Of a DNA stretch of 64,000 bases, positions 40,630 through 50,025 are shown piece by piece. The notes beneath the pieces were generated by a model. It had not been told where the DNA came from. It did not search any database and worked only from the letters and a program-made list of their open reading frames with translations. A program made the translations under genes and the position numbers. This DNA is from Candidatus Cottocaccamicrobium excrementipullorum (GTDB lineage: Bacteria; Bacillota; Clostridia; Lachnospirales; Lachnospiraceae): positions 22,145 to 86,144 of the forward strand of contig DVFL01000041.1 of the NCBI GenBank assembly GCA_018713255.1, read 5' to 3'. How positions within the stretch are numbered: the first letter of the stretch is position 1; the number at the start of each line of letters is the position of its first letter.

Positions 40630-41157
40630 CTACTTATCGGCAGGCTCGGAGTATTCTACATAACCAAGCGCCTGTTCCAGCGCCTCTCTCTCCTCGCTTC
40701 CCAAAAGCACTTCCGTCTGTCCTCGATCTACTCGCTTTAAATACATATAACAGCCCTCTCTGCTGTGAACAGAGTTTAACACAAATCCACTATTCGTATA
40801 ATCCAACAATGCAATGGCAAAGCTCAAATTGCCGCCCATTCCCTGAAACGCATTGTATCGCACAAGCCCAAGTTTTTGAAAAGAAGCTCGAATATTCCGA
40901 TTGATGGCCCGAATATTTTCTTTATTCGTCTTATCTTCAATCTTCAGCAGATTAATATCCTCAATCTGCTTGATCAATAAATCTTCAAGTGTCTCTGCAT
41001 CTTTCCCCCGCATGAACAAATCATACCGTCTGTACAGCTGGCCCATTTTCACCAAGCAAATAATTACGGTAATAAACAAAATAAGGGTAATTACGGCTAA
41101 CCCCAAAATCAAATATCCTGGATCAATGCCCAAACGATACATTATACTATTTTCCAT
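40630..41157 (-). CDS. DUF4446 family membrane protein
   Basis: A 175-aa protein with one N-terminal membrane helix (about 12-35), a short coiled-coil stretch (about 60-95) and a compact C-terminal domain (about 98-165; GLVRYNAFQGMGGNLSFAIALLD, then the SREGCYMYLKRV block). The family is of unknown function and characteristically follows parB near the origin in Clostridia, as here. Start ATG at 41157 is preceded by AAGGAG at slightly long spacing; the frame overlaps parB if extended to 41193. Confidence 0.88.
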   Translation of the reverse strand: MENSIMYRLGIDPGYLILGLAVITLILFITVIICLVKMGQLYRRYDLFMRGKDAETLEDLLIKQIEDINLLKIEDKTNKENIRAINRNIRASFQKLGLVRYNAFQGMGGNLSFAIALLDYTNSGFVLNSVHSREGCYMYLKRVDRGQTEVLLGSEEREALEQALGYVEYSEPADK

Positions 41158-41176
41158 GACGTTTTTCACTCCTTGG

Positions 41177-42178
41177 TCACTTGATCGATTCAATTAGTTC
41201 TACGATTCTTTCCAGCTCCGAAGCTGAATAGTATTCGATTTCGATTCGGCCTTTATTTTTATCTTTTTGGTGTATCATCACCTTTGTTCCCATAATCCCC
41301 TTCATTCGTTCTTCCAAATCCCGGAAAATGAAGCTTAAGTCTCGGTCTTCACTATTTTCTTTCTTTTCCTTCGGCGGTTTTGTCATAAGCTTTACTAGTT
41401 TTTCCACTTCCCGCACGCTTAATCCCTTTTCCACCACGCGTTTTGCTAATTCTTCCTGCTGCTCAGGTTCCGGAAGGCCTAGAATAGCTCTGGCATGTCC
41501 GCTGCTCAGCTCTCCAGTAATCAAGTAATTTCTTACGGTCTCCGGCAATTTTAACAGGCGGAGACTGTTGGCAATGGTTGTTCGATTTTTTGAAACTCTG
41601 AAAGCTATCTCTTCCTGCTTCATTCCAAATTCTTCCATTAACTGAGCGTAGGCCATTGCCTCTTCGATCGGATTTAAGTCTGCTCTCTGTACGTTCTCGA
41701 TCAGAGCAATCTCTACCGATTGCTGCCGATCATATTCTCGAACAATGACCGGAACTTCTTTTAGTCCCGCAATTTTAGCTGCTCTCCAGCGTCTTTCTCC
41801 AGCAATGATCTGATACCGATCTTCGCCGGTTTTCTTAACTAAAAGCGGCTGAATAACACCGTATTCTTTCATGGAATCTGCTAATTCTTCCATAGACTCC
41901 TGATCGAAATTTTTTCTCGGCTGCTCTCGGTTAGGCTCAATTTGAGTAATTTTTACCAATGTTTCACGTGAAACATTTTCCTCTTGTTTCTTATCTTCTT
42001 TTTCTTGGCTTATTTCTTTCTGCGGAGCTGATTTATGTACGGATCTGTTCTCAAAACTCTTCCCTTCATTGTCCTGCTTCCCTGTTCCCTTTCGGTCAGT
42101 GCTTTCCTCTGATTCACGTACCACATCTTCCCCAAAAAAAGCGCCAAGCCCTTTTCCTAATGCTGATCGTTTTGCCAT
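41177..42178 (-). CDS. parB: Chromosome-partitioning protein ParB (Spo0J)
   Basis: CTP-dependent clamp that loads on parS and spreads to organise the origin. 333 aa: N-terminal MAKRSALGKGLGAFFG, a charged low-complexity linker (about 20-70), the ParB/CTPase domain with GERRWRA (127-133) and ENVQRADLNPIEEA, the helix-turn-helix (EIAFRVSKNRTTIANSLRLL) and a C-terminal dimerisation segment. Its start codon overlaps the parA stop (TAATG). A parS site lies within the gene itself. Role: chromosome segregation, possibly sporulation control with ParA. Confidence 0.97.
   Translation of the reverse strand: MAKRSALGKGLGAFFGEDVVRESEESTDRKGTGKQDNEGKSFENRSVHKSAPQKEISQEKEDKKQEENVSRETLVKITQIEPNREQPRKNFDQESMEELADSMKEYGVIQPLLVKKTGEDRYQIIAGERRWRAAKIAGLKEVPVIVREYDRQQSVEIALIENVQRADLNPIEEAMAYAQLMEEFGMKQEEIAFRVSKNRTTIANSLRLLKLPETVRNYLITGELSSGHARAILGLPEPEQQEELAKRVVEKGLSVREVEKLVKLMTKPPKEKKENSEDRDLSFIFRDLEERMKGIMGTKVMIHQKDKNKGRIEIEYYSASELERIVELIESIK
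41960..41975. promoter_or_regulatory. parS site 1 (inside parB)
   Basis: Perfect 16-bp ParB-binding site TGTTTCACGTGAAACA, located within the parB coding sequence. Confidence 0.95.
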
Positions 42179-42948
42179 TATAATCCTTCTCCTCTGCTTA
42201 TAACCTCTGCCGCCAAAAGACGATAGCTTTCGGCTCCTGTTGATCGTGAATCGTACAAATTAATTGACATTCCATGGCTAGGTGCTTCCGCCAGCCTTAC
42301 ATTTCTAGGAATAATCGTTTTATATATATTTTGATTCAAATTACTTTTTACACTCTCAACCACTTCCAGAGACAAATTTGTTCTGGCATCATACATTGTA
42401 AAGACTACACCCTCCATCTCTAAAGAAGGATTTAGCTTCTTTTTCACTAAATTAATTGTTTTCATTACTTGGGTTAATCCTTCCAATGCATAATACTCAC
42501 ATTGAATAGGAACTAAAACGGTATCGGCAGCTGTCAACGCGTTAATGGTCAACAGGTTCAATGAAGGCGGACAATCAATTAAGATAAAATCATACTGATC
42601 TCGAACTTCATTTAAATATTTGCGAAGCAAGGATTCCTTGTCCTCCACATCCAGCAGTTCAATTTCCGCCCCTGCTAAATTTACGTCAGAAGGAAGTACA
42701 TCTAAATGCTCCTGTACACTCTCCGTTATGCATTCATCAATAGAACATTCTCCTACTAACAGCTCATAAACCGTATTTTCAATATTACCCTTTTCCAATC
42801 CCAATCCACTGGTTCCATTTCCCTGCGGATCAAAATCTACCATTAAAACCTTTTGTCCAGCCTCAGCAAGGCATGCAGATAAATTAATTGCCGTTGTGGT
42901 TTTTCCCACCCCGCCCTTTTGATTTGCGATGGCGATTACTCTTCCCAT
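42178..42948 (-). CDS. parA: Chromosome-partitioning ATPase ParA (Soj)
   Basis: Walker-type ATPase that, with ParB, segregates origins and can act on DnaA. 256 aa with the deviant Walker A KGGVGKTTTA (11-20), Walker A' strand VLMVDFDPQGN and Walker B FILIDCPPSL. The start ATG at 42948 follows AGAGGATTTTAATTC. First gene of the leftward parA-parB-DUF4446 operon; its 5' leader contains a long hairpin at 42988-43058. Confidence 0.97.
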   Translation of the reverse strand: MGRVIAIANQKGGVGKTTTAINLSACLAEAGQKVLMVDFDPQGNGTSGLGLEKGNIENTVYELLVGECSIDECITESVQEHLDVLPSDVNLAGAEIELLDVEDKESLLRKYLNEVRDQYDFILIDCPPSLNLLTINALTAADTVLVPIQCEYYALEGLTQVMKTINLVKKKLNPSLEMEGVVFTMYDARTNLSLEVVESVKSNLNQNIYKTIIPRNVRLAEAPSHGMSINLYDSRSTGAESYRLLAAEVISRGEGL

Positions 42949-42987
42949 GAATTAAAATCCTCTTTTCTTTTCACGCATCTTATTTTC

Positions 42988-43058
42988 CATCAGTGTTCAA
43001 GGGGAGCATACGCCCAAAACAGCAGTGCTAAACCGTGTGTTCCCCCTATACACCGATG
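42988..43058. other. Long rod-like hairpin in the parA leader
   Basis: Outer arms CATCAGTG (42988) and CACCGATG (43051), inner arms AGGGGAGCATACG (43000) and CGTGTGTTCCCCCT (43034), with G-U pairs and a 21-base apical loop containing AGCA/TGCT. It ends 40 bases upstream of the parA start. It could be a leader structure of parA or a small RNA. In the gap 42949-43534 the only other signals I see are a parS site and AT-rich promoter-like sequence around 43230. Confidence 0.5.
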
Positions 43059-43413
43059 CTATGTCTGGGATTTGTCCAAATTATCTCAAACGATTGAAGC
43101 AACTTGCTAGACAGCGTTTTTAGAATAAACCTGAAGAAGCCAGACTAGTATTCCTGCCGCAATCTTGATTCTCTAAAATTGCCAGGAACATGCTTTATAG
43201 TATATCATAATTTTTTCTTTTTTCCTATTATAATATAGCACAAAAAAGAATGAACGAGGAAAAGAATCATGGTTGTTAATCTGCTGACCATTATTCATCT
43301 CTCCTTGACAAGGTAATTGAATGAAACTGAAATGGGATTTCCTTGACAGTTTATCTTATTCAGTTTAAACTCGTACCAAATATATTTCTCTTCTAACAAC
43401 GAATTTATCGAAA

Positions 43414-43429
43414 TGTTTCACGTGAAACA
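43414..43429. promoter_or_regulatory. parS site 2 (intergenic)
   Basis: Second perfect copy of TGTTTCACGTGAAACA, about 1.45 kb from the first, upstream of the amidohydrolase gene. Confidence 0.95.
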
Positions 43430-43534
43430 TTTGTATCGATTATCCGTGCTCAAGTGAACACCGTAATAAACCGACACCTCCATCCATAATTTGAGAAAAT
43501 ACCAATTTAAATGATAGAAAGGATTGATTTCGCT

Positions 43535-44428
43535 ATGAAACATTTATCCATTGCTCTTCTTCAGCTTCTCCCTTTTTCACCAGAAGACGAATCATATTTG
43601 GAAAAAAACTTGAAAAAAGGACTTGAGGCATGCTGTCAGGCAAAAGAAAAAGGAGCCGATATTGCACTATTTCCAGAAATGTGGAATTGTGGGTATAAAA
43701 TTCCCCAATCACCCCAACAACAAAAAAGATTAGCGATTTCTTCTGAAAGTCATTATCTTCAAGAATTTCGAAAAGCTGCCGCAGATCTCAATATGGCCAT
43801 TGGAATTACTTTTCTGGAAGACTATGATCCTCTTCCTCGAAACTCATTTACTTTAATTGATCGTCATGGTCATTCCTTATTTACCTACGCAAAAGTTCAT
43901 ACCTGTGATTTTGGAGATGAACGCAGCCTTACTCCAGGGTCACAGTTCTATACTGCTGACTTAGATACAGCCTGCGGTCCTGTTAACATCGGAGCAATGA
44001 TTTGTTATGATCGAGAATTCCCGGAAAGCGCCAGAATCTTAATGCTCAAAGGCGCTGAAATCATTCTTGTGCCTAATGCCTGTCCCATGGAAATCAATCG
44101 ACTGTCTCAGCTTCGAGGCCGAGCATATGAAAACATGACCGCAATCGCCACATGCAATTACCCTAAAGGACAACCTGACTGCAACGGCCATTCTACCATA
44201 TTTGATGGAATAGCATACCTTCCGGAAATGGATGGTTCTCGCGACACCTGTATTCTGGAAGCAGGAGAACAAGAAGGGATCTACCTTGCTTCTCTCGACC
44301 TAGATCTTCTCCGACATTATCGTGAAGAAGAAGTACACGGAAACGCTTATCGGAGGCCCAGTTTATACCATCCGCTCATCGAGAAGGATAAGAAACCGCC
44401 ATTTATCAGAAAGGATTATCGTCAATAA
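43535..44428 (+). CDS. Carbon-nitrogen hydrolase (nitrilase superfamily amidase)
   Basis: A 297-aa enzyme hydrolysing an amide or carbamoyl bond. The Glu-Lys-Cys triad is clear: Glu48 (LFPEMW), Lys120 (YAKVHTCDF) and Cys157 (GAMICYDREFPE). The fold closely resembles N-carbamoylputrescine amidase/omega-amidase relatives, but the substrate is not assigned. I use ATG 43535 (MKHLSIALLQ) because AAAGGA lies in the upstream sequence; an in-frame ATG at 43511 has no ribosome binding site. It stands alone, rightward, in an otherwise leftward region near parS. Confidence 0.9.
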   Translation: MKHLSIALLQLLPFSPEDESYLEKNLKKGLEACCQAKEKGADIALFPEMWNCGYKIPQSPQQQKRLAISSESHYLQEFRKAAADLNMAIGITFLEDYDPLPRNSFTLIDRHGHSLFTYAKVHTCDFGDERSLTPGSQFYTADLDTACGPVNIGAMICYDREFPESARILMLKGAEIILVPNACPMEINRLSQLRGRAYENMTAIATCNYPKGQPDCNGHSTIFDGIAYLPEMDGSRDTCILEAGEQEGIYLASLDLDLLRHYREEEVHGNAYRRPSLYHPLIEKDKKPPFIRKDYRQ

Positions 44429-44505
44429 CCCCTCTGATCTGCTTTTCATTCCAATTTATATCGTCTAAATTAGTCATCTAAAGGGGAATAGCAAATAAAA
44501 TTTCG

Positions 44506-44534
44506 TTGTAATCCCATATTGCCTGTATTATAAT
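44506..44534 (+). promoter_or_regulatory. Promoter of the alpha/beta-hydrolase-like gene
   Basis: TTGTAA (44506-44511), 17-base spacer, TATAAT (44529-44534). The transcript would have a leader of about 115 bases with a small TGTAC/GTACA hairpin near its start. Confidence 0.78.
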
Positions 44535-44658
44535 GAACATAACATCGATGTACGGGCAAAAAGTACAGGGCCGCGGAGAAGATTATATTTCCTGCATGCG
44601 CTGAACGCTTTATCATCCCAAAATATAAATTTATGTCACAGGAGGGGTAATTTTTTCT

Positions 44659-45612
44659 ATGAGCACAAAAAACAAGCTGTTAACCATTCTGACACTAAGC
44701 GCCGGAGCAGCTGCATCTATGGCCTGTCTGAATAAATACATTCAGCTCTCTGCATCCAGCAAGAATGTATTAGAAAATGATTTCCCATCTCTCTGCTATC
44801 GATGGCGCCTGGGAAATATTCATTATCAAAAAGTTGGAACAGGAAAACCGCTCCTTCTGATCCATGATTTAAACGCCATTTCCAGCAGTTACGAATGGAA
44901 AGCGTTAGTTAAACCGTTAAGCGAACATTTTACAGTGTATACAATCGATCTTTTAGGATGCGGCCGCTCAGAAAAGCCAAACATGACTTATACGAATTAT
45001 CTGTATGTTCAGCTAATCTGCGATTTCATTAAAAGCGTAATCGGCCGGCGCACCAGTGTTGCAGCAAGCAAAGCTTCTGCTCCTATCGCTCTGATGGCCT
45101 GCAGCTGCAACAGCGAGCTGTTTGAAAATCTCTTGCTGATCAATCCAGACAGCATCCAAACCTGCAGTCAAGTTCCTGGAAAATCGGCAAAGCTGTATAA
45201 ATTTATTTTAGACCTCCCGCTGATTGGAACGTTTATTTATCATATTTCCACCAGTCGGCAAAACATCCAAACAGTTTTTGCCAATGAATATTTTGAAAAT
45301 CCATTTTCAGTCCACAGAACGTTGATTGATGCATATTATGAGTCTTCCCATTTAGGAGTCTCACCTAAGTCCGTATATTCCAGCACAGTCTGTCATTACA
45401 CAAAATGCAACATTCTAAATGCGCTGAAAAAAATCGACAACAGCATTTATATTCTTGGATGTAAGTCGATTAACGAAATGGAAGAACGTCTTGAAGAATT
45501 TAAGAAATATAATCCAGCGATTGAGACAACTCTTCTTTCTGAAGGCAAAGAACTTCCCCAACTGGAATGTCCCTCTGCCGTCCTTCAAGCAATAAACACT
45601 TATCTCTACTAA
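44659..45612 (+). CDS. Membrane-anchored alpha/beta-hydrolase-fold protein, probably catalytically degenerate
   Basis: A 317-aa protein with an N-terminal hydrophobic helix (about 6-24) that probably anchors it, then an alpha/beta-hydrolase fold: the GKPLLLIHDLNA oxyanion strand, TVYTIDLLGCGRSEKP, and a nucleophile-elbow position reading AASKA with Ser137. The usual acid residue (after the GxxD strand; here LGCKSINEM) and catalytic His (family GHxPxxE; here EGKELPQLE) are not present. That makes esterase activity doubtful; a binding or scaffold role is possible. The start ATG at 44659 follows CAGGAGGGG. A bidirectional terminator follows at 45693. Confidence 0.85.
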   Translation: MSTKNKLLTILTLSAGAAASMACLNKYIQLSASSKNVLENDFPSLCYRWRLGNIHYQKVGTGKPLLLIHDLNAISSSYEWKALVKPLSEHFTVYTIDLLGCGRSEKPNMTYTNYLYVQLICDFIKSVIGRRTSVAASKASAPIALMACSCNSELFENLLLINPDSIQTCSQVPGKSAKLYKFILDLPLIGTFIYHISTSRQNIQTVFANEYFENPFSVHRTLIDAYYESSHLGVSPKSVYSSTVCHYTKCNILNALKKIDNSIYILGCKSINEMEERLEEFKKYNPAIETTLLSEGKELPQLECPSAVLQAINTYLY

Positions 45613-45626
45613 TTTGCGCTAAAAGT

Positions 45627-45680
45627 CCTGCCGCCACACTTTTGCAAGATAGTTAGCGCGCTGACCGCCGGCCCATGATG
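45627..45680. repeat. Diverged copy of the 108-bp repeat family (partial)
   Basis: CCTGCCGCCACACTTTTGCA then, after 21 bases, GCTGACCGCCGGCCCATGATGG. It aligns with the second half of the 40.3-kb repeat unit (CGCCGCCAGACTTTTTCGG ... CTGACCGCCGGCGCATG). Confidence 0.7.
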
Positions 45681-45692
45681 GATCGAAAAGAA

Positions 45693-45740
45693 AAAACTGG
45701 AAGTTCTGAATGATAAAATTCAGTTTCTTCCAGTTTTCTT
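45693..45740. terminator. Bidirectional terminator between the hydrolase-like gene and rsmG
   Basis: AAAACTGGAAG (45693-45703) pairs with CTTCCAGTTTT (45727-45737), with an inner GAAT/ATTC stem and A/T tracts at both ends. Confidence 0.9.
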
Positions 45741-45750
45741 TACTTTATAT

Positions 45751-45808
45751 ATGCGCCGCCAAAATTTCGCGGAATTGCTAATACGCTGACCGCCGGCCCA
45801 TGATGGGT
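45751..45808. repeat. Second diverged copy of the 108-bp repeat family (partial)
   Basis: ATGCGCCGCCAAAATTTCGC through CTGACCGCCGGCCCATGATGG. Matches the same half-unit as the 45627 copy, and the two flank the terminator. Confidence 0.75.
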
Positions 45809-45832
45809 TTCTCTGTTTATTTATTTAGCTTT

Positions 45833-46582
45833 TCAGCTCTTGCTTTTCCCCCCTAAGGGCTCTTTCGCCGGCATTCCGGCTTTTCTCGGATATCGTTTTC
45901 CCGTTTCTTTTACCTTTCTGATTTTTACAAAGCTTCTTTTCATCTCTGTATCTGGCAGCAAAAAGGGATATACTTCCTCAAGCTTTCCTCCCAAAATCTG
46001 AATAGCTTTTTTCGCCGCCTCTGCTTCTTCTTCCACCTCTCCAGATTTATAAGAAATAAAGACTCCTCCAGTCTTGACGAAGGGCAGGCAATACTCCGAT
46101 AAAGTTGATAAATTTGCTACTGCTCTGGAAACTGCGCAATCATAACGTTCACGATAGTCTGCTTTCTGTCCCATGTCCTCTGCTCTTCCATGAACCGCTT
46201 CAATGTCCCTAAGTCCCAACTGCCGGCAGACCTCTTCAAGAAATTTTACTCGTTTCTGGAGAGAATCTAAAAGAGTAATCTGACAAGAAGGAAACGCGAT
46301 CTTTAAGGGAATTCCAGGAAAACCACCTCCTGTTCCCACATCGATGATTCGAAGGGTTTTCTCTTCTTTCAGCTCTGTCAAAACTTTAATCAAAGAAAGG
46401 CTATCTACAAAATGCTTGGTAATAATCTCTTTCTCTTCAGTAATGGCAGTTAAATTCATTACTTTATTTGTCTCCACAAGCATTTCCATATATTGGTAAA
46501 ATTGATTCATCTGTTTTTCCTCCAGATGAATTCCAATCTGCCCCAGCTCCTGCTCCATCTGCCGCAAAAAACTCTCCTTCAT
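45833..46582 (-). CDS. rsmG: 16S rRNA (guanine527-N7)-methyltransferase RsmG
   Basis: SAM-dependent methyltransferase that modifies G527 of 16S rRNA. 249 aa; the SAM-binding GTGGGFPGIPL motif (about 82-92) and DSLQKRVKFLEE are visible, followed by SRAVANLSTLSEYCLPFVKTGG (catalytic-fold segment). A short basic tail (KRYPRKAGMPAKEPLGGKSKS) extends the C-terminus. Last gene of mnmE-mnmG-rsmG. Loss of this gene in other bacteria gives low-level streptomycin resistance (family knowledge). Confidence 0.97.
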   Translation of the reverse strand: MKESFLRQMEQELGQIGIHLEEKQMNQFYQYMEMLVETNKVMNLTAITEEKEIITKHFVDSLSLIKVLTELKEEKTLRIIDVGTGGGFPGIPLKIAFPSCQITLLDSLQKRVKFLEEVCRQLGLRDIEAVHGRAEDMGQKADYRERYDCAVSRAVANLSTLSEYCLPFVKTGGVFISYKSGEVEEEAEAAKKAIQILGGKLEEVYPFLLPDTEMKRSFVKIRKVKETGKRYPRKAGMPAKEPLGGKSKS

Positions 46583-46629
46583 CCAATCCTCCGTTTTATC
46601 TCATGATATAATTTCCATATATTTCCATT

Positions 46630-48510
46630 TCATTTCATTTTTCTGCTTTCCAAATACACTAATAGTACTGAAATATCTGCCGGCGACACTCCGGAAATCC
46701 GAGATGCCTGTCCAATATTCGCAGGCTTAAATGCATTTAATTTCTGCACAGCTTCCTTCCGCAGGCTTCCCACCGCAGCATAATCCAAATCTTCAGGAAT
46801 TTTTTTGCTTTCCAGCTTTTTAAAGTGCGCCACCTGCTGCATCTGCCGTTTAATATATCCTTCATACTTAATATTAATATTCACCTGCTCCTGAACATCC
46901 TGAGGAAGTGAAGGACGCCCTTCATCCAGCTCTGCCAGTTTATCATAATCCAGCTCTGGACGCTTAATTAACTCAGCCAATGTAGTTCCAGATTTCAAGG
47001 GAGTACTTTCATACCGATTTAGAAATTCTTGAATCTTCTCTCCCGTCCCCACATTTACTTTTTCCAATCGCTCAATTTCCTCTTCAATAGCCTTTTCCTT
47101 CCAGATCACCCGGTCATATTCTTCCTGGCTCACCAGCCCGATTTCATAGCCGATTTTCCGCAGGCGGAGATCCGCATTGTCCTGGCGCAGAAGAAGACGA
47201 TACTCTGCTCTGGAAGTCATCATCCGATAGGGCTCTCTGTTCTCTTTCGTTACCAGATCATCAATGAGCACTCCAATATAAGCTTGAGAACGATCCAGCA
47301 CCACCGGTTCCCGTCCAAGAATCTCCATGGCAGCATTTACTCCTGCCATAAATCCCTGAACCGCAGCCTCCTCATATCCTGAACTTCCATTAAACTGTCC
47401 TCCGGAAAACAGACCTTTGATCTTCTTAAATTCCAAAGATGCCTTCAGCTGACGGGAATTAATACAGTCATATTCAATGGCATAAGCATTTCGCACAATT
47501 TTCACGTTTTCCAGGCCGGGAACCGTCCGATACATGGCATACTGAACATCCTCCGGCAGAGAGCTGGACATTCCTCCCAGATACATTTCATTCGTATACA
47601 GACCTTCTGGTTCTACAAAAACCTGATGTCTCTCTTTATCCGGAAATTTAACGACTTTATCCTCGATGGACGGGCAGTACCGGGGACCGGTGCCTTCTAT
47701 CACGCCTGAAAAGAGAGGAGAACGCTCCAGATTGTCCCGAATGATTTTATGAGTATTCTCATTGGTATAAGTAAGCCAGCAGGACACCTGCTCTTTTTGG
47801 ACAGACTCTGGATCAGTGGAAAAAGAAAATGGAACAATCCTCTGATCTCCAAACTGCTCCTCCATTTTGGAAAAATCTATACTGCGTTTATCTACTCTGG
47901 CCGGCGTTCCCGTCTTAAACCGAAACATTTCAATTCCATTTGCTTTAAGAGAATCTGTCAGATGATTCGCTGCCTGCAGACCGTTTGGGCCGGTAGGATT
48001 GCTCACTTCTCCGTAAATACATCTGGCCCTAAGATAAGTCCCGGTGCAAAGCACGGCTGCCTTTACATGGTACACAGCTCCAGAAAAGGTTTTTACCCCT
48101 GTAAGAACGCCTTCTTCCACCAGAATTTCTGAAACTTCAGCCTGACGGATCGTAAGATGATCTGTATTTTCCAGAGTCTGCCGCATCAGACGAGTATATG
48201 CCTGTTTATCTGCCTGTGCCCGAAGAGAATGTACCGCAGGCCCCTTGGATTCATTCAGCATTTTCGACTGAATAAAGGTCTGATCAATATTTTTTCCCAT
48301 CTGGCCTCCTAAAGCATCCAGCTCTCTCACCAGATGGCCCTTAGAGCTTCCTCCTATATTGGGATTACATGGCATCAATGCAATACTGTCCACGCTGACC
48401 GTAAACATTATAGTTTCCAGTCCAAGTCTGGCGCAGGCAAGAGCAGCTTCACAACCAGCATGACCTGCCCCTACCACTGCCACGTCATAGGTTTCCTCTA
48501 AAAACGGCAT
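46630..48510 (-). CDS. mnmG: tRNA uridine-34 modification enzyme MnmG (GidA)
   Basis: FAD-dependent partner of MnmE that installs the carboxymethylaminomethyl group at wobble U34 of certain tRNAs. 626 aa: the FAD motif [10 protein letters not shown] (about 13-22), the [23 protein letters not shown] block and the C-terminal helical domain. Start ATG at 48510, after TAGGAGG, gives [19 protein letters not shown]; the frame extends to 48555 inside mnmE. The gap to mnmE is 10 bases. Confidence 0.98.
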   Translation of the reverse strand: MPFLEETYDVAVVGAGHAGCEAALACARLGLETIMFTVSVDSIALMPCNPNIGGSSKGHLVRELDALGGQMGKNIDQTFIQSKMLNESKGPAVHSLRAQADKQAYTRLMRQTLENTDHLTIRQAEVSEILVEEGVLTGVKTFSGAVYHVKAAVLCTGTYLRARCIYGEVSNPTGPNGLQAANHLTDSLKANGIEMFRFKTGTPARVDKRSIDFSKMEEQFGDQRIVPFSFSTDPESVQKEQVSCWLTYTNENTHKIIRDNLERSPLFSGVIEGTGPRYCPSIEDKVVKFPDKERHQVFVEPEGLYTNEMYLGGMSSSLPEDVQYAMYRTVPGLENVKIVRNAYAIEYDCINSRQLKASLEFKKIKGLFSGGQFNGSSGYEEAAVQGFMAGVNAAMEILGREPVVLDRSQAYIGVLIDDLVTKENREPYRMMTSRAEYRLLLRQDNADLRLRKIGYEIGLVSQEEYDRVIWKEKAIEEEIERLEKVNVGTGEKIQEFLNRYESTPLKSGTTLAELIKRPELDYDKLAELDEGRPSLPQDVQEQVNINIKYEGYIKRQMQQVAHFKKLESKKIPEDLDYAAVGSLRKEAVQKLNAFKPANIGQASRISGVSPADISVLLVYLESRKMK

Positions 48511-48520
48511 GTTTATCCTC

Positions 48521-49894
48521 CTATTTTCCCATACAGAAACGGCTGAAAATCTCATTTACCAAATCATCCTCCACCGCTTCTCCAATAATTGTTCCCAGCT
48601 GCTCATAAGCGTTCATCAAATCAATAGAATAAAAATCTTCTGGAAGTCCCTGATGAACACTGTTTTCCACCAGCTCAATGCTCTTTAAACTTTCTTCCAG
48701 AGCATTTTTCTGTCTTACACTGGTAATGGTCACCTGATCATTAAAATGAATTTCTCCATGATAATACATCCCCTTAATTTCCGCTTCCAGTGCATCAATT
48801 CCCCGTTCTTCCTTAGCAGAAATAGGAATAACCTTATGACCGCATTCTTCTTCAATCTCCTGAGCCGTTACCACCCCTTGAAGATCTGTTTTATTTAACA
48901 ACACAACGGCCTGCTTGTCACGAATAAAGGTCATGATTTCCCGGTCATTTTCATCCAGCGGTCTGGAGGCATCTGCAACGAAAATAATCAAATCTCCTTC
49001 TTCCGCTGCTTTTTTTGCCCGCTCCACTCCCATCCGCTCTACCACATCTTCTGTATCCCGGATCCCTGCCGTATCCACCACTTTCAAGGTGATCCCTCCC
49101 AGAGAAAGAGTTTCCTCCAAAGTATCCCGGGTAGTTCCTGCAATATCTGTAACGATAGCTCTCTCCTCTCCCAACAGCACGTTCATCAACGATGATTTTC
49201 CAGCGTTGGGCTTTCCGAGAATTACCGTCTTAATCCCTTCGGTCATAATTTTTCCGTTTTCAAAAGAATCCACCAGCTTTTTCAGCTCTTTCTTTATTGG
49301 ATTCAGCGCTTCCAGAAGGGTACTTCCATAACCTTCCAGCGAAATATGCTCCGGATCATCCAGCGCCGATTCAATAAAAGCAATCTGATAGAGAATAGTT
49401 TCCCTCAGCTCTCTGATTTTCCGGGAAACGGAACCGCCCAGCTGACTTACAGAAGATTTCAGAGCGTAATCGTTTTGAGCCTCGATCACGTCCATCACCG
49501 CCTCCGCCTGAGATAAATCAATTCTTCCGTTTAAAAAAGCTCTCTTAGTAAATTCTCCCGGCTCTGCAGGCCTCGCCCCGTTTCGGATCACCGTCTCTAA
49601 AATTCGGCGCATCATTAAAACGCCCCCGTGACAATCAATTTCCACTGTATCCTCTGCGGTATAACTGTGAGGTCCCTTCATAATCAGAACCAGAACCTCA
49701 TCCAGTTTTTCATCTCCATCATAAATAAAACCATAATGTACCTGATGAGATTTCTCCGTGTTAATTTCTGCTCCGTTTTTCTTTCGAAAAATCCGCCGAA
49801 TCACCGAAAATGCCTGGTCTCCGCTGATTCGGATAATTCCAATTCCTGAACTGGACAAGGCTGTGGCGATGGCGGCAATGGTCTCTGTCTTCAT
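48521..49894 (-). CDS. mnmE: tRNA modification GTPase MnmE (TrmE)
   Basis: GTPase that works with MnmG on wobble uridines. 457 aa: N-terminal folate-binding domain (1-120, [21 protein letters not shown]), helical domain, inserted G domain with [10 protein letters not shown] (G1), DIAGTTRDT (G2), DTAGI (G3) and NKTD (G4), and the conserved C-terminal CMGK (Cys455). First gene of the mnmE-mnmG-rsmG unit; a terminator lies between it and jag, so it has its own promoter. Confidence 0.98.
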   Translation of the reverse strand: MKTETIAAIATALSSSGIGIIRISGDQAFSVIRRIFRKKNGAEINTEKSHQVHYGFIYDGDEKLDEVLVLIMKGPHSYTAEDTVEIDCHGGVLMMRRILETVIRNGARPAEPGEFTKRAFLNGRIDLSQAEAVMDVIEAQNDYALKSSVSQLGGSVSRKIRELRETILYQIAFIESALDDPEHISLEGYGSTLLEALNPIKKELKKLVDSFENGKIMTEGIKTVILGKPNAGKSSLMNVLLGEERAIVTDIAGTTRDTLEETLSLGGITLKVVDTAGIRDTEDVVERMGVERAKKAAEEGDLIIFVADASRPLDENDREIMTFIRDKQAVVLLNKTDLQGVVTAQEIEEECGHKVIPISAKEERGIDALEAEIKGMYYHGEIHFNDQVTITSVRQKNALEESLKSIELVENSVHQGLPEDFYSIDLMNAYEQLGTIIGEAVEDDLVNEIFSRFCMGK

Positions 49895-49941
49895 TTCTTT
49901 TTCTTCTCCTTACTCCCTTTGACAATCGAAACGATGTGGAT

Positions 49942-50013
49942 TTAAAAAGAAAAGGTGCAAAGGTAACTTTCGGCAGCTTTCCTCTGCTGCATCTTTAAGT
50001 TGCCTCCGCACCC
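49942..50013 (-). terminator. Terminator between jag and mnmE
   Basis: On the minus strand GGTGC ... AGGCAACTT pairs with AAGTTACCTT ... GCACC, with an inner GCAGC/GCTGC stem, followed by TTTTCTTTTT. Confidence 0.85.
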
Positions 50014-50025
50014 ATTTTATTTCCC

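Noticed and set aside
42988..43058. 6S RNA or SRP RNA
   Set aside because: Too short for 6S without further paired sequence, and the conserved SRP tetraloop region (GGAAGGAAGCA-like) is absent.
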